A model generated the notes under the pieces. The model was not told the DNA's origin, ran no database searches, and worked only from the letters and a program-made list of their open reading frames with translations. DNA of 64,000 nt from an uncultured Erythrobacter sp. Its GTDB lineage: Bacteria > Pseudomonadota > Alphaproteobacteria > Sphingomonadales > Sphingomonadaceae. This document shows positions 52,186 to 62,419 of this stretch, in pieces. The number at the start of each line of letters is the position of its first letter. Position 1 is the stretch's first letter. A program made the position numbers and the translations under genes. Where the stretch lies: the NCBI GenBank assembly GCA_947488325.1, contig CANKYZ010000010.1:28221-92220 (forward strand), in the 5' to 3' direction.

Positions 52186-52917
52186 GTGACAAACCCTGCA
52201 TCCCCCCCTTCCGATATGGCGATCTGTGCCAGAGGCCTCACCCTAACGCTCGGCAGCGACGCTGCGCCCGTCGATATATTGCGCGGAATCGATCTCGATA
52301 TCGCGCATGGAGAAGTGGTCGCGCTGCTTGGCCCATCGGGATCGGGTAAAAGCTCGCTGATGGCAGTGCTGTCAGGGTTGGAACGCGCGAGCGGCGGTTC
52401 GCTGACCGTTGCGGGCGCTGATTTTGCTCACCTAAATGAAGATGGCCTCGCCGCAGCGCGCAGAGGACGGATTGGCATCGTCCTGCAGGCGTTCCACCTG
52501 CTGCCGACCATGACTGCTGCTGAAAATGTCGCGACGCCGATGGAATTAGCAGGAAGCCCCGATGCCAGCCCGCGCGCAGTCGCCGAACTCGAAGCGGTTG
52601 GATTGGGACACCGTATCGAACATTATCCGACCCAGCTTTCCGGCGGCGAACAACAGCGCGTCGCCATCGCCCGCGCCATCGCCCCGCGTCCGGGTCTGAT
52701 CTTCGCCGATGAACCAACCGGCAATCTAGATGTCAGCACAGGTGAAGAAATCGTCGATCTGCTCTTTGCCCGCCGCGCAGAGACCGGTGCGACTTTGCTT
52801 ATCATCACTCACGACCCTGCATTGGCCGAAAAATGTGACCGCGTGCTGACCATGGCCGATGGCGTAGTCATCTCCGACACACGTAGCGATGCGGCGACAC
52901 CTGAGGCCGCTGAGTGA
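52186..52917 (+). CDS. ybbA: ABC transporter ATP-binding protein (YbbA/LolD-like)
   Basis: 243 residues, MacB/LolD subfamily. Walker [10 protein letters not shown] at 49-57, Q-loop LQAFHLLPT, signature LSGGEQQR at 151-158, Walker B LIFADEPT at 171-178, and H-loop ITHD. The start is GTG at 52186 with no strong ribosome binding site; ATG at 52216 is an alternative. It overlaps the permease start by 4 bp (GTGA). Its partner permease is of the mechanotransmission type rather than a classical transporter. Confidence 0.92.
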   Translation: MTNPASPPSDMAICARGLTLTLGSDAAPVDILRGIDLDIAHGEVVALLGPSGSGKSSLMAVLSGLERASGGSLTVAGADFAHLNEDGLAAARRGRIGIVLQAFHLLPTMTAAENVATPMELAGSPDASPRAVAELEAVGLGHRIEHYPTQLSGGEQQRVAIARAIAPRPGLIFADEPTGNLDVSTGEEIVDLLFARRAETGATLLIITHDPALAEKCDRVLTMADGVVISDTRSDAATPEAAE

Positions 52918-55460
52918 ACGGCGGGGCAGTCACAAACGGGCTTTCATGGGGCGCGGCTTGGCATATCGCCAAGCGTGATCTTAATGCGCGTTTTCGCGGC
53001 CTACGTCTGCTTCTGGTGTGCATCTTCCTTGGCACCGCTGCGCTCGCCGCGATTGGCACGCTTACCGCTTCTATTGAGCGGGAGTTGCAATCCAGCGGGC
53101 AGGCATTGCTGGGCGGCGATCTTGAAGTCGAAGTGTGGCAGCGCGACCTATCGCCCGAAGAATTACAGGCCTTGGGCGAATATGGCACCTTGTCAGGCGG
53201 TTTTCGCATGCAGGCCATGGCGAGCACCGATGATGCCGCCTCACCCGTCGAATTGAAAGCGGTGGATGCGAAATGGCCGCTCTATGGCGCGTTCACACTG
53301 ATCGATGGCAGCAAACCCGGCGCACCCAATGCGACCGACGCCTATCTGGCTCAAGGCGCGTTGGACCGGCTCGACATCGCTGTTGGCGATACATTCCGCA
53401 TCGGAACGATGACGCTGACAGCGGCTGGCGTTATCGATAGCGAGCCAGATCGCCTGTCCGAAGGGTTCCAGCTTGGCCCAACCGTGCTTGTCGCGCGCGC
53501 TGTGCCAGAACAGGCAGGGTTGATCCAACCTGGCTCGCTTTATCAAAGCAAATACCGGATCGCTTTCGACAACGCCTCTGACGATCCGGAAGCGGTCGAA
53601 GAAGCCTTAGCCGACGCCTTTCCCAATGCTGGGTTTGATTTCCGCACAAGCGATCGTGCCTCACCGGGCGCAGACCGGTTTGTGCGGCAGATGAGCGATT
53701 TTCTGACGCTCGTGGGTCTGGCCGCTTTGGCGATTGCCGGAATCGGGATCGCGGGCGGCGTATCATCCTATCTCGATCAACGCCGGACAAGCATCGCCAC
53801 GCTGAAAGTGTTGGGCGCATCATCGCGCGACATTGTGCGGATATACGCGCTCCAGATCGCCGTCGCCGCATTGGCGGGCAGTGCATTGGGTTTGGCAACC
53901 GGTGTGCTGGTAACGCCGCTGCTTGGCGCCGCGTTGGATGGGTTATTGCCGGTTGAAAGCGGATTTGTGATCGAACCAGCACCGCTGCTGCTCGCAGGGG
54001 CATACGGCCTGCTTGTCGCATTTGCCTTTGCTGCTGCGCCATTGCTGCGTGCGCGCAGTTTCCCCGCGATGGCGCTTATGCGCAGCCGGATCGTACCGCT
54101 CGCGCGTGATCGGCGGGCTTTGCTCGCAACCGCTATTGGCATTGCCGCGATTTGCGCGCTGGCCCTGCTTACCACCGCACAGCCGATATTGTCAGCCGGA
54201 TTCCTGATCGGCGCTGGCGGGGCGCTGGTGCTGCTCGCCGGACTTGGGCTGCTGCTGCAATATGCCGCGCGCAAGGTTCCGCGTCCTTCAAACCCGCTGC
54301 TGCGATCCGCGCTGTCGAACCTATACCGGCCTGGCGCACCGACCAGTTCGCTTGTCACCGCGCTCGGTTTTGGATTGGCCGCCTTTGTCCTGCTTGCCGC
54401 GATCCAGAGCGCGATTGACGGCAATATCCAAAGCCGCGTGCCGCAAGAAGCGCCCGATTACTTCGTTATCGACTTGCCACCTGAGGGCGAAGAACGTTTC
54501 TTCGAGTTAATCCAGACCCCTTTCCCCGATGCACAATTGCGCGCCGTCCCTACATTGCGAGGCGCAATCCTCGCCTTTGGGCCGGAAGGCAGCATGCAGC
54601 GCACCGCTGACCTTGAAGAGATTCCCGATGGAGCATGGGCCTTGCGGGGCGAGCGCGGAATTACCTATTCTGACACCGCCCCTCCCGGCAGCCGTGTCGT
54701 CGATGGTGAGTGGTGGAGCGCCGATCACAGCGGCGAACCGCTGGTCTCCATCGACAAGGAATTTGCCGATGCCGCAGGTTTAACAGTCGGTGATAAGCTC
54801 ACTATCGGCATCTTAGGCGCTGAACGCGAAGTGCGGATCGCCAATCTGCGCGAGATTGACTGGGAGACGATGGGTTTCAACTTCACGCTCGTCTTTTCCC
54901 GCAATGCCATTTCGGACGCCCCGCACAAACTCGCCGCAACCATAGATTTACCAGATGGAGCCGACACGGCAGCGCGCGGGCAATTGCTACGGAGCATGGT
55001 GCAGGAATTCCCATCCAGTTCCGTCATCGAAGTGGGCGAGGTTCTAGTTCAGGCCCGCACCTTGCTCGAACAAGTTGGTCTTGCGACACTGGCTGCCGCT
55101 GCTGTAGCCGTGCTGGCAGGCCTGGCGGTGTTGATGGGCGCCATCGCCGCCGCCCGCGCCGCGCGGACTTATGACACAGTTGTGCTTCGCGTTCTGGGGG
55201 CGAGCCGCAGGCAAATCCTCGGGCTTCAACTGGCAGAATATGGGTTGATCGCCGGTGCACTGGCGCTGGTTGCTTTGGGTCTGGGTTCGGGTCTTGCGTG
55301 GGTGATCATTACCCAACTGTTCGAATTTGACTGGTTGCCCGATTGGGGCGCAGTGCTGGCGGTGCTCGGCCTTGGCATTGCCATGGTCCTCGCCTTTGCA
55401 CTGGGCGGATCACTCCCGCTGCTACGCGCCAAACCAGCACAGGCGCTGCGGGAACTTTAA
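52914..55460 (+). CDS. ybbP: FtsX-like permease (YbbP family)
   Basis: 848 residues with GTG start. A first transmembrane helix (about 35-55) precedes a large periplasmic domain. Two FtsX-like membrane blocks follow (about 262-390 with LVGLAALAIAGIGIAGGVSSYL, and 720-840), with further helices between at about 400-450 and a second periplasmic region. YRRTSIATLKVLGASSRDI-like text (here QRRTSIATLKVLGASSRDI) and VVLRVLGASRRQILGLQL are the coupling helices repeated in both halves. Together with YbbA it probably forms a mechanotransmission ABC complex acting with the SGNH lipoprotein; substrate unknown. Confidence 0.9.
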   Translation: MNGGAVTNGLSWGAAWHIAKRDLNARFRGLRLLLVCIFLGTAALAAIGTLTASIERELQSSGQALLGGDLEVEVWQRDLSPEELQALGEYGTLSGGFRMQAMASTDDAASPVELKAVDAKWPLYGAFTLIDGSKPGAPNATDAYLAQGALDRLDIAVGDTFRIGTMTLTAAGVIDSEPDRLSEGFQLGPTVLVARAVPEQAGLIQPGSLYQSKYRIAFDNASDDPEAVEEALADAFPNAGFDFRTSDRASPGADRFVRQMSDFLTLVGLAALAIAGIGIAGGVSSYLDQRRTSIATLKVLGASSRDIVRIYALQIAVAALAGSALGLATGVLVTPLLGAALDGLLPVESGFVIEPAPLLLAGAYGLLVAFAFAAAPLLRARSFPAMALMRSRIVPLARDRRALLATAIGIAAICALALLTTAQPILSAGFLIGAGGALVLLAGLGLLLQYAARKVPRPSNPLLRSALSNLYRPGAPTSSLVTALGFGLAAFVLLAAIQSAIDGNIQSRVPQEAPDYFVIDLPPEGEERFFELIQTPFPDAQLRAVPTLRGAILAFGPEGSMQRTADLEEIPDGAWALRGERGITYSDTAPPGSRVVDGEWWSADHSGEPLVSIDKEFADAAGLTVGDKLTIGILGAEREVRIANLREIDWETMGFNFTLVFSRNAISDAPHKLAATIDLPDGADTAARGQLLRSMVQEFPSSSVIEVGEVLVQARTLLEQVGLATLAAAAVAVLAGLAVLMGAIAAARAARTYDTVVLRVLGASRRQILGLQLAEYGLIAGALALVALGLGSGLAWVIITQLFEFDWLPDWGAVLAVLGLGIAMVLAFALGGSLPLLRAKPAQALREL

Positions 55461-55493
55461 AGAGCGTAGTTCGCGAATACCCGTCCAACGAGA

Positions 55494-55521
55494 AAGGGCG
55501 AGGGCTTCTGCCCCCGCCCTT
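55494..55521. terminator. Stem-loop between convergent ybbP and DUF805 genes
   Basis: AAGGGCGAGGGC pairs with GCCCCCGCCCTT (one mismatch) around the loop TTCT. There is no long T-run on either side, so its strength as a terminator is uncertain. Confidence 0.5.
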
Positions 55522-55547
55522 CGGGCCTTTGGGATTGCCTCACACCA

Positions 55548-55949
55548 CTATTCAAAGGTGTCGGCGGCTGTACCTTTTGGATCTTCGCCATATTGGTTGG
55601 GACCAGCCGTGCCCTCAAGGAACATGAAGATCAGCAAAATGAACCCGCCAAACGGGATTAAGCCGATGAGTATCATCCAGCCCGACTTATCCTGATCATG
55701 CAGCCGCCGTACCTGCACTGCTAGGTTCGGAACAATCAGCGCCATGGCCAACAGCAAAATTGGGAAGATTATGATAAGTCCAGCAAGCTCTTCACTTGCT
55801 TGTCCAATCAGCGCGGCCAAAACAAAGCAGGCTATCCCAACCACTGAGTAAAGAATAATCTGACCGAGTTGGAACATCCAATATTCCATTCGCCGCGACC
55901 GGCCTGTAAAATCGGCGTACCGTTTTAGCGGCAAAAGCATCCATTCCAT
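55548..55949 (-). CDS. DUF805 membrane protein
   Basis: 133 residues. The N-terminus MLLPLKRYADFTGRSRRMEYW and the later VQVRRLHDQDKSGWMILI are diagnostic for DUF805. Three to four hydrophobic helices at about 27-50, 57-77 and 95-113. The function of DUF805 is unknown. AGGGGAA precedes the ATG. The next gene on this strand is an RDD protein 91 bp upstream, so the two may be co-transcribed. Confidence 0.92.
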   Translation of the reverse strand: MEWMLLPLKRYADFTGRSRRMEYWMFQLGQIILYSVVGIACFVLAALIGQASEELAGLIIIFPILLLAMALIVPNLAVQVRRLHDQDKSGWMILIGLIPFGGFILLIFMFLEGTAGPNQYGEDPKGTAADTFE

Positions 55950-56040
55950 TTCTGTTTCCCCTGTCAGTCAAAATACGAATTCGCCACAACTCTCACGAAT
56001 TGGAGAAAGGTGGCGCAATTGCCGGGCCTTCGATCACACT

Positions 56041-56487
56041 TTATTCAAATACACTCGGGCTAACCCCGCCCGTTCCAGGGTCAGCCTCAATAACCAACGT
56101 ATTTGCAATCAAATCATGCAAGCCCTGCTTACGTTCTGTGAATGCGACCATGATGAAGCCGATGAGTAAGATCACCGCTGACAAGATCTTCGCCGCATAC
56201 CGGCCCAACGCGCGCAGCGGTGTAATTCTACCGCCGTTACTATCGGTAACGATCAAACCCAGAGCCATTTTTCCGGGCGTTGCTTGAAACGAAGAAGATT
56301 CAAATCCGACGAAGAAGGCCACGCCAATGACGGTGTTGATAATGTCGGCTGTGCGGAATCCAGCACCCTCTGTCGTATTGAGAATTGGCTCGCCCAGCAA
56401 AAATGCAATTGGCGCGGTCGCAACAAATAACAATATAGCATCTATGATATAGGCCAGAACCCTCTTCCAGAACCCTGCATACTCCAT
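56041..56487 (-). CDS. RDD-family membrane protein
   Basis: 148 residues. GFWKRVLAYIIDAILLF at the N-terminus is the RDD signature in the form R...IIDA, and SSSFQATPGKMALGLIVTD is the second conserved block. Three transmembrane helices. RDD proteins are poorly characterised; some have been linked to ion transport. A GGGGGGAG ribosome binding site is present. Confidence 0.92.
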   Translation of the reverse strand: MEYAGFWKRVLAYIIDAILLFVATAPIAFLLGEPILNTTEGAGFRTADIINTVIGVAFFVGFESSSFQATPGKMALGLIVTDSNGGRITPLRALGRYAAKILSAVILLIGFIMVAFTERKQGLHDLIANTLVIEADPGTGGVSPSVFE

Positions 56488-56569
56488 AACTCTCCCCCCT
56501 TTCGATCACACTTCATGCCCGAATAACAACAAAGCACCACACAGGTTGGCATTTGACAATGGCAAACAC

Positions 56570-56609
56570 AAAAAAGGGGCCTCGCCATTTCTGGCGAAAC
56601 CCCTTTTTT
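56570..56609. terminator. Strong bidirectional terminator after the TonB receptor gene
   Basis: AAAAAAGGGG...CCCCTTTTTT with an inner stem CGCCA/TGGCG. The A- and T-runs on both sides make it functional on both strands; it starts 26 bp after the receptor stop. Confidence 0.9.
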
Positions 56610-56634
56610 GTAATCAATTCGGTCGCCGGAGCGA

Positions 56635-59229
56635 TTAGAATTTGAAACGAACAACGCCGCCATAAGTGCGCGGAGCATTCGGGTAACCAGAAACGGTACC
56701 GGCCTGTGCCACACCATCAAACACGGTCGTGATGAATTCATCATCAAACAAGTTGCGAGCGAACGCACCCACTTCAAGACCATTGTTCAACCGCAAAGTT
56801 ATCGACGTGTTCACAAGATTGACTTCGCGGCGGAAAATCTCGGTATTACCCAGCGCCGCATTGAAAGTTGGCAGACCGTTGTTGATGTCTGTGTTGCTTT
56901 CATGATTGTAATCCACGCGGGTGACGAGGCTCATCCCGCTGTCCCATTCATGCGTGTAAGTCGCGCTGGTTGAGATCGCGAGTTCGGGGATACCAGCAGG
57001 CGTTACTCCTGAAAGGTCGCCAAGAACGCTGCCTGGGAAGTCATCAAACAGCGGATCAAGGTAAGTCATTGCGAAGGTCAGCACGAGGCCGTCAACCGGA
57101 TTGATGGTCGAATCAAGTTCAAAGCCTTGAACCGATTGGCTACCAGCGTTTTGAAGCGCAAAGCCAGTACCGGTGAAGGCAAGGCTTTGGAAGCCATCAA
57201 TCGTTTGATCGAATATGGCGATGTTGATGCCAACACCATCCCACTGCGCCTTAAGGCCGATTTCGTAAACTTCTGCATCCTCTGGACCAGCAAAACGCGT
57301 ACCCGAAGAAAGGTTTGGAACGGCCAGACCTGCATCGAGAATTGGCGAAGATGGCGCAGCAAAGGTTGATCCTCCTGGTCCAGCGACAAAATCGGCGCCG
57401 GATGGGCGACTGTCACGCGACAGGTTGACCGAGCTTGCTTTAAAGCCGGTTGAGTAGCTGGCGTAAACATTGACTTCGTTCGACACCTGATACGCTGCAC
57501 GGACCAGGTAAGTCAGCTCATCATCATTTGTCTGGCCATCTTCGACAGCGTTCGGAATGGTCAAGAACGGCGGCTGGAATTGGAAACCAGCCAGACCCAA
57601 AAGCGGGTTGGTCGCAGGATCAAGAGCCGCTGCGAGCAGAGCGTCTTGGTTGGCCTGTGGCAGAGCTTGGAACTGATCACGTGTGGTGACCCCGCCCATG
57701 GTTGCGCCGGTTATGAAGGCATCAACAAAGTTGACCTGAGCCAGAGGATCGAAAGACACCTGACTTAGTGCAAAGTCTTTTTCATCATCGGTGTAGTTAC
57801 CACCAACCGTGAAGACGAGACCATCGACAGGTTCGAAATCAATCGTACCAAAGATAGACCACGACGTATTGTCCATCTCAAACACTTCTTGCGTAAGCAG
57901 TGGCGTGCTGAAGATACTTTCCTGAGGGAAGCCAAAGTTGGCTTCCAATCCGTTGAAGAGCGTAGGCTGACCGGTCAAAACAGCAACCGGGTCCTCGCCT
58001 GCCAAAATCTCAAAGAAGTTGCGGATCTGGCTGCCATTCTGGATCGCGCTGTCCTGCGAGATACTTTCGTCGAAATAGTAGCCGCCCAACAGGAAGTTAA
58101 TTGGACCGTCAAAATCAGAGGCAATTTTGAATTCTTGCGTGAAGGTCTCTACCTTCTGCTCACGAGTTTCCGTCGCAATATCTGCGCTGGTGAAATCGAT
58201 ATCGGTAAGGAAGAAATTGTCGAGCTCACGATAGGCAGTGATCGATGTGAAGGACAACGGTCCGGTTTGGTAATCAACCTGAATCGAACCGCCATAATTG
58301 TCGACGGTATTTTCCGGGACAAAGTTGAGGAACACCTCGCGCGCAAAGACGTCTGTTTCGAAGGCGCCGCCAACAGCCACAATACCGGGAGCGGTTGGGC
58401 CAGCGACGAGAGTGCCGACTGTGCAGCAGACCTCATCGATGTTTGAGTAATCGGCAATCGCGCGGATCTTGAGATCAGGCGTAGGCTCAATCAGGAGCTG
58501 GCCACGAAGCGACCAACGATCGCGATCATTGACCTCTTCATCAAGATTGACGATTTCGCCAAAGCCATCGCGGCGGTTGTAGCTGCCGTCGATCGAGAAT
58601 GCGATATTGTCAGTGATCGGGCCAGTAATGTCGCCTTTTAGCACGAAGGCGTTAAAGTTGCCGTAGCTCGCTTCAATTGCGCCGCCAAATTCAAACTGTG
58701 GCTCACGCGTAACGACCGAAATTACACCGGCGGACGCGTTTTTACCGAATAGAGTCGATTGTGGACCGTTCAGAACCTCAATACGCTGCACATTCGTCAG
58801 ATCGGAGAGGGCTCCAGCCGAACGCGAACGGAACACGCCGTCAATAAAGACACCAACCGAGGGTTCGATGCCGAAGTTGTTATCGCCATTACCAAAGCCA
58901 CGAATGATGAAAGTTGAAGCCGAAGCTGTCTGCAGCTGACTGACACGCAGCGACGGTGTCACTGTTTGAAGGTCAAGAACGTCGCGGATCTGCGCGTTTT
59001 CAAGTGTTTCACCCGAAGTCACCGAAACGGAGATAGGGGTTTCTTGCAGCGTCGTTTCACGCTTTGACGCAGTAACGATGATTTGATTGCCGGATGCCGG
59101 AGCTTCTAATTCCGGTTCTTCTGCATCTTGTGCGAGGGCAACACCCGGCGCGGTCATGGTGAATGTGGCAGCACCAGCTAGCAGTGCAAAACGATACGAC
59201 CCGGCGGCGCCGGCAATAGTGGAACGCAT
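56635..59229 (-). CDS. TonB-dependent outer-membrane receptor
   Basis: 864 residues starting MRSTIAGAAGS, with GAGGAGAGG upstream (the longer frame to 59271 is not needed). Signal peptide ends near VALA/Q (about residue 34). A short TonB box region (NQIIVTASKRE) precedes the plug domain (about 60-175; RDVLDLQTVTPSL, FIIRGFGNGDNNFGIEPSVG, VEVLNGPQSTLFGKNASAG-like text). The barrel ends in GGVVRFKF with the terminal Phe. The plug style is that of the large sphingomonad group of FecA/CirA-like receptors (substrate often a siderophore, carbohydrate or aromatic). No substrate genes are adjacent, so the ligand is unknown. Confidence 0.94.
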   Translation of the reverse strand: MRSTIAGAAGSYRFALLAGAATFTMTAPGVALAQDAEEPELEAPASGNQIIVTASKRETTLQETPISVSVTSGETLENAQIRDVLDLQTVTPSLRVSQLQTASASTFIIRGFGNGDNNFGIEPSVGVFIDGVFRSRSAGALSDLTNVQRIEVLNGPQSTLFGKNASAGVISVVTREPQFEFGGAIEASYGNFNAFVLKGDITGPITDNIAFSIDGSYNRRDGFGEIVNLDEEVNDRDRWSLRGQLLIEPTPDLKIRAIADYSNIDEVCCTVGTLVAGPTAPGIVAVGGAFETDVFAREVFLNFVPENTVDNYGGSIQVDYQTGPLSFTSITAYRELDNFFLTDIDFTSADIATETREQKVETFTQEFKIASDFDGPINFLLGGYYFDESISQDSAIQNGSQIRNFFEILAGEDPVAVLTGQPTLFNGLEANFGFPQESIFSTPLLTQEVFEMDNTSWSIFGTIDFEPVDGLVFTVGGNYTDDEKDFALSQVSFDPLAQVNFVDAFITGATMGGVTTRDQFQALPQANQDALLAAALDPATNPLLGLAGFQFQPPFLTIPNAVEDGQTNDDELTYLVRAAYQVSNEVNVYASYSTGFKASSVNLSRDSRPSGADFVAGPGGSTFAAPSSPILDAGLAVPNLSSGTRFAGPEDAEVYEIGLKAQWDGVGINIAIFDQTIDGFQSLAFTGTGFALQNAGSQSVQGFELDSTINPVDGLVLTFAMTYLDPLFDDFPGSVLGDLSGVTPAGIPELAISTSATYTHEWDSGMSLVTRVDYNHESNTDINNGLPTFNAALGNTEIFRREVNLVNTSITLRLNNGLEVGAFARNLFDDEFITTVFDGVAQAGTVSGYPNAPRTYGGVVRFKF

Positions 59230-59650
59230 GGAAATCCTCTCCTCAAATCCCGTCGACGACTGTTGGTTCAACTTTTCGCATCCCCAGATGCATGAACTTA
59301 ACAGCCTCGATTACCGATTGTGATAGGGTAGTGAATTATAAGCGACAAGCGGCTAACCCACGAAACCACTTCTGACTCAGCGTATTGTTGCAACACCGTC
59401 ACACATATTCCACTCAAAGAATCAGGTGGTTTCATGTCAAAGCTTGCCGCCTTGGTCGTGCTGCGCTAGGCGCGCGTCCAAACCCACCACAATGGTGCAA
59501 CGCAACATGTTGTAGTGGCCTGCGGAGCTTTCCGTAGCGTCGAGATGCTTGTTGCAGTCCCGCCACAATCGCGCCTTTCCGCGCTGCACTAATGCGTAAC
59601 ACCTGATCTCACAGTTTTAGTGAGACCAGCTCCTGATGGAATTTGGAATA
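59230..59650. other. Intergenic region between TonB receptor and typA
   Basis: About 420 bp holding the divergent promoters of the receptor and typA. I see no gene. A short hairpin, TCTCAC-N7-GTGAGA (59607-59625), lies about 25 bp before the typA start and could be in its 5' leader. Confidence 0.6.
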
Positions 59651-61489
59651 ATGTCCACAACACCCTCTTCACTGCGAAATATCGCGATTATCGCGCACGT
59701 TGACCACGGAAAAACCACTTTGGTTGACCAACTTTTCCGTCAATCGGGCACTTTTCGAGAGAATCAACGCATCGAAGAGCGCGCGATGGATTCAGGTGAT
59801 CTCGAAAAAGAGCGTGGCATTACCATCCTGGCCAAATGCACCAGCGTCGAATGGGATGGCGCTGACGGTAAGACCACGCGCATCAATATCGTCGACACTC
59901 CCGGGCACGCCGATTTCGGCGCCGAGGTCGAACGCATCCTATCTATGGTCGATGGTGTGATCCTGCTGGTCGACAGCGCAGAAGGCGCAATGCCTCAAAC
60001 CAAGTTTGTGACAGGCAAAGCTCTCGCACTAGGCCTTAAGCCGATTGTGGTTGTCAACAAAATCGACCGTCCCGATGGTCGCCCACAAGAAGTGCTGGAC
60101 GAAGTGTTCGACCTGTTTGCATCGCTTGATGCAACTGATGAGCAGCTCGACTTCCCGTCGCTTTGGGCATCAGGTCGCGATGGCTATGCCAGCGACGATG
60201 AAAGCGCCCGCGAAGGGACATTGGCGCCTTTGTTTGAGCTGATCACTAAGCACGTCCCTGCCCCAGACCTCGACATTAGCGGAAAGTTCAGCTTCCTCGC
60301 CACATTGCTTGATCGCGACAACTTTATGGGCCGCGTGCTCACCGGGCGCGTCCAGTCCGGAACTGTTAACGTCAACGATCCGATCCATGCGATTGATATG
60401 GACGGCAATGTCGTCGAAGTCGGCCGCGCGACCAAGCTCATGAGCTTTGACGGCCTCGACCGTGTGCCCGTCGAAAGCGCGCAGGCTGGCGATATCATCG
60501 CGCTTGCCGGGCTTGAGAAAGCGACCGTGTCGAACACGATTTGCGATCCATCCGTATCCGAACCGATTGCCGCGCAGCCGATTGACCCGCCAACACTCGC
60601 GATGCGTTTCTCGGTCAATGACAGTCCACTTGCCGGACGCGAAGGCAGCAAAGTCACCAGCCGCATGATCCGCGACCGCCTGCTGCGCGAGGCAGAAACC
60701 AATGTCGCCATCCGCGTGACTGAGGCGGACGACAAAGACGCCTTCGAAGTCGCAGGCCGTGGCGAACTGCAATTGGGCGTTCTTATCGAAACGATGCGCC
60801 GCGAGGGCTTTGAGCTGGGTATCAGCCGCCCTGTCGTGCTGTTCCGCGAAGAAGACGGCAAACGCACAGAGCCTTATGAAACTGTCGTTATCGACGTGGA
60901 TGATGAGCATTCCGGCACAGTTGTCGAAAAGATGCAAAAGCGCAAAGCCGACCTCACCGAAATGCGCCCATCGGGCGTTGGCAAAACCCGCATCACCTTT
61001 TCTGCCCCATCGCGCGGGCTGATTGGGTATCACGGGGAATTCCTGTCCGACACGCGCGGCACCGGCATTATGAACCGTCTGTTCGAGAAATATGACGCCT
61101 ATCGCGGCAAGATCGAAGGGCGCAGCAATGGCGTGTTGATCTCCATGGGCAACGGCGAATCCAATGCCTATGCGCTCAACATGTTGGAAGAACGCGGCGA
61201 AATGTTCGTTGGTGCGCAGATGGTCGTCTATGAAGGCATGGTGATTGGCGAAAATTCCAAGCCGGACGACCTAGAGGTCAACCCAATGAAGGCCAAACAG
61301 CTGTCCAATGTGCGCTCCACCGGTAAGGATGACGCCATCCGCCTGACCCCGCCGCGCCGGATGAGCCTGGAACAGAGCATCGCCTATATCGACGACGATG
61401 AAATGGTCGAAGTAACCCCGCTAAGCATCCGCCTGCGTAAAACACTGCTGTGCCCGCACGAGCGCAAGAAAGCACGCCGTAAGGGGTGA
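59651..61489 (+). CDS. typA: Ribosome-associated GTPase TypA/BipA
   Basis: 612 residues of the translation-factor GTPase family, binding the ribosome like EF-G and needed for growth under cold or other stress. G1 AHVDHGKT at 15-22, switch I with RGITI, G3 [10 protein letters not shown]4 NKID, then domains II, III and V and the BipA-specific C-terminal domain ending ERKKARRKG. The ATG at 59651 ([13 protein letters not shown]) fits the family; 59636 is an in-frame alternative. Confidence 0.97.
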   Translation: MSTTPSSLRNIAIIAHVDHGKTTLVDQLFRQSGTFRENQRIEERAMDSGDLEKERGITILAKCTSVEWDGADGKTTRINIVDTPGHADFGAEVERILSMVDGVILLVDSAEGAMPQTKFVTGKALALGLKPIVVVNKIDRPDGRPQEVLDEVFDLFASLDATDEQLDFPSLWASGRDGYASDDESAREGTLAPLFELITKHVPAPDLDISGKFSFLATLLDRDNFMGRVLTGRVQSGTVNVNDPIHAIDMDGNVVEVGRATKLMSFDGLDRVPVESAQAGDIIALAGLEKATVSNTICDPSVSEPIAAQPIDPPTLAMRFSVNDSPLAGREGSKVTSRMIRDRLLREAETNVAIRVTEADDKDAFEVAGRGELQLGVLIETMRREGFELGISRPVVLFREEDGKRTEPYETVVIDVDDEHSGTVVEKMQKRKADLTEMRPSGVGKTRITFSAPSRGLIGYHGEFLSDTRGTGIMNRLFEKYDAYRGKIEGRSNGVLISMGNGESNAYALNMLEERGEMFVGAQMVVYEGMVIGENSKPDDLEVNPMKAKQLSNVRSTGKDDAIRLTPPRRMSLEQSIAYIDDDEMVEVTPLSIRLRKTLLCPHERKKARRKG

Positions 61490-61507
61490 TGGGTTAGGGG
61501 TTAGGGG
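61483..61507 (+). other. Putative G-quadruplex at the typA stop codon
   Basis: Four G-runs (GGGG, GGG, GGGG, GGGG) separated by TGAT, TTA and TTA span the stop codon and the first bases of the 3' region. The spacing fits an intramolecular quadruplex in DNA or in the typA mRNA. The GGGTTA repeats are telomere-like by chance or slippage. Confidence 0.5.
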
Positions 61508-61746
61508 TTTAAACTTCGCTTGATTGTGCAATTCCATTGGATTGCGCTTGTTTCGCCCAATTATTCTCCCCGTTCGCATACCGATCAAACCAACTGATCA
61601 ATTCCCCTGTGATGTCAGGAACATTTGCAGGGGAATTGGGGGTGGAAAGCGGACATTGAGGCTGCTTCGAATTCTGTTTGAGCACAGTTGGCTTGGAATT
61701 AACTAGCGTTAAAGTCCCGCTCTGACTGCGGAGAAACACAAGAGCG

Positions 61747-62079
61747 ATGTCTAAGAAAATGAGAATTGCTGGATCGATCTTACTTTGCTTAGCGGCCACC
61801 TCTTTGATTGCTTCGCTTGTTACGCTCCAGATTGCTCCATACAGCCACGATTTGTTTCACCTCATTTACGGCGAAGGCTTTCGAGAAAGGGGTGAAAGCA
61901 CTTTTATTTTCTTATTTTTCTTTCCCCTGCTCCAGTTTGCACTGGTTGCAATATTTTTCTACTTGGCTCCCGCTAAGCAACTTAAGCCTGAAAAGAGAGG
62001 GATTATGATCGTTGCGTCGATTATTTTCTTGTTGATTAACGTGTGGCGTTGCACAGATACTTGGATCGCTTTCAGTTAA
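61747..62079 (+). CDS. Small three-helix membrane protein
   Basis: 110 residues with three hydrophobic segments (about 7-27, 50-73 and 85-101) and a short basic loop (PAKQLKPEKRG). No known domain. The segment is AT-richer than the core genes. The ribosome binding site is weak (GGAG about 15 bases upstream). It is convergent with the small membrane-protein gene at 62104. Confidence 0.6.
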   Translation: MSKKMRIAGSILLCLAATSLIASLVTLQIAPYSHDLFHLIYGEGFRERGESTFIFLFFFPLLQFALVAIFFYLAPAKQLKPEKRGIMIVASIIFLLINVWRCTDTWIAFS

Positions 62080-62103
62080 CGAAATTGCATGGCCGAAGAC
62101 GCC

Positions 62104-62419
62104 TTATGCCTGATCAATTTCTTTGTTCGAATGAACCTTTTGCCAACGTCTACCGTCAAAATACTGACATGAATTCCATTCATCGTACGACCAGGTCCGC
62201 GTCATAACTGAGTGTTCACGGCCGTAAGCGGCGCATCTTCCGTCCGATCCAAGGACATATGAGACTACGGCTGGAAGTGAGCAAAGAACTGCAACAATCA
62301 GGACTAGAGCCAGATAACGGCGCGACGGGAAACGTCGAATTTTCGATCCATTTGCGAAAGCCGCATCTTTCAATGTCTTTCTCCGGCATTCAAGTAGGCC
62401 ATAAATCTTGTTTAGCCAT
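62104..62419 (-). CDS. Small single-pass membrane protein, apparently frameshifted near its start
   Basis: A perfect ribosome binding site AGGAGG six bases before the ATG at 62419 marks the start, and this ATG overlaps the stop of the upstream frame as TGATG. That frame, however, stops after nine codons (MAKQDLWPT). Removing one A from the AAA at about 62410 would give MANKIYGLLECRRKTLKDAA and join the long downstream frame (62104-62373): KIRRFPSRRYLALVLIVAVL (one transmembrane helix), then an outside domain with two Cys (GRCAAYG, WNSCQYF) and several Trp. The alternative is a TTG start at 62373. Function unknown. Confidence 0.5.

Noticed and set aside
57889..58446. 185-codon plus-strand frame inside the TonB receptor gene
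   Set aside because: Antisense to well-supported barrel sequence; no start site.
60170..61033. 287-codon minus-strand frame inside typA
   Set aside because: Fully antisense to a conserved GTPase gene and without any recognisable protein features.
61509..61799. 96-codon minus-strand frame between typA and the small membrane-protein gene
   Set aside because: Overlaps the start of the plus-strand membrane-protein gene, lacks a ribosome binding site and has low-complexity content; could not be supported.
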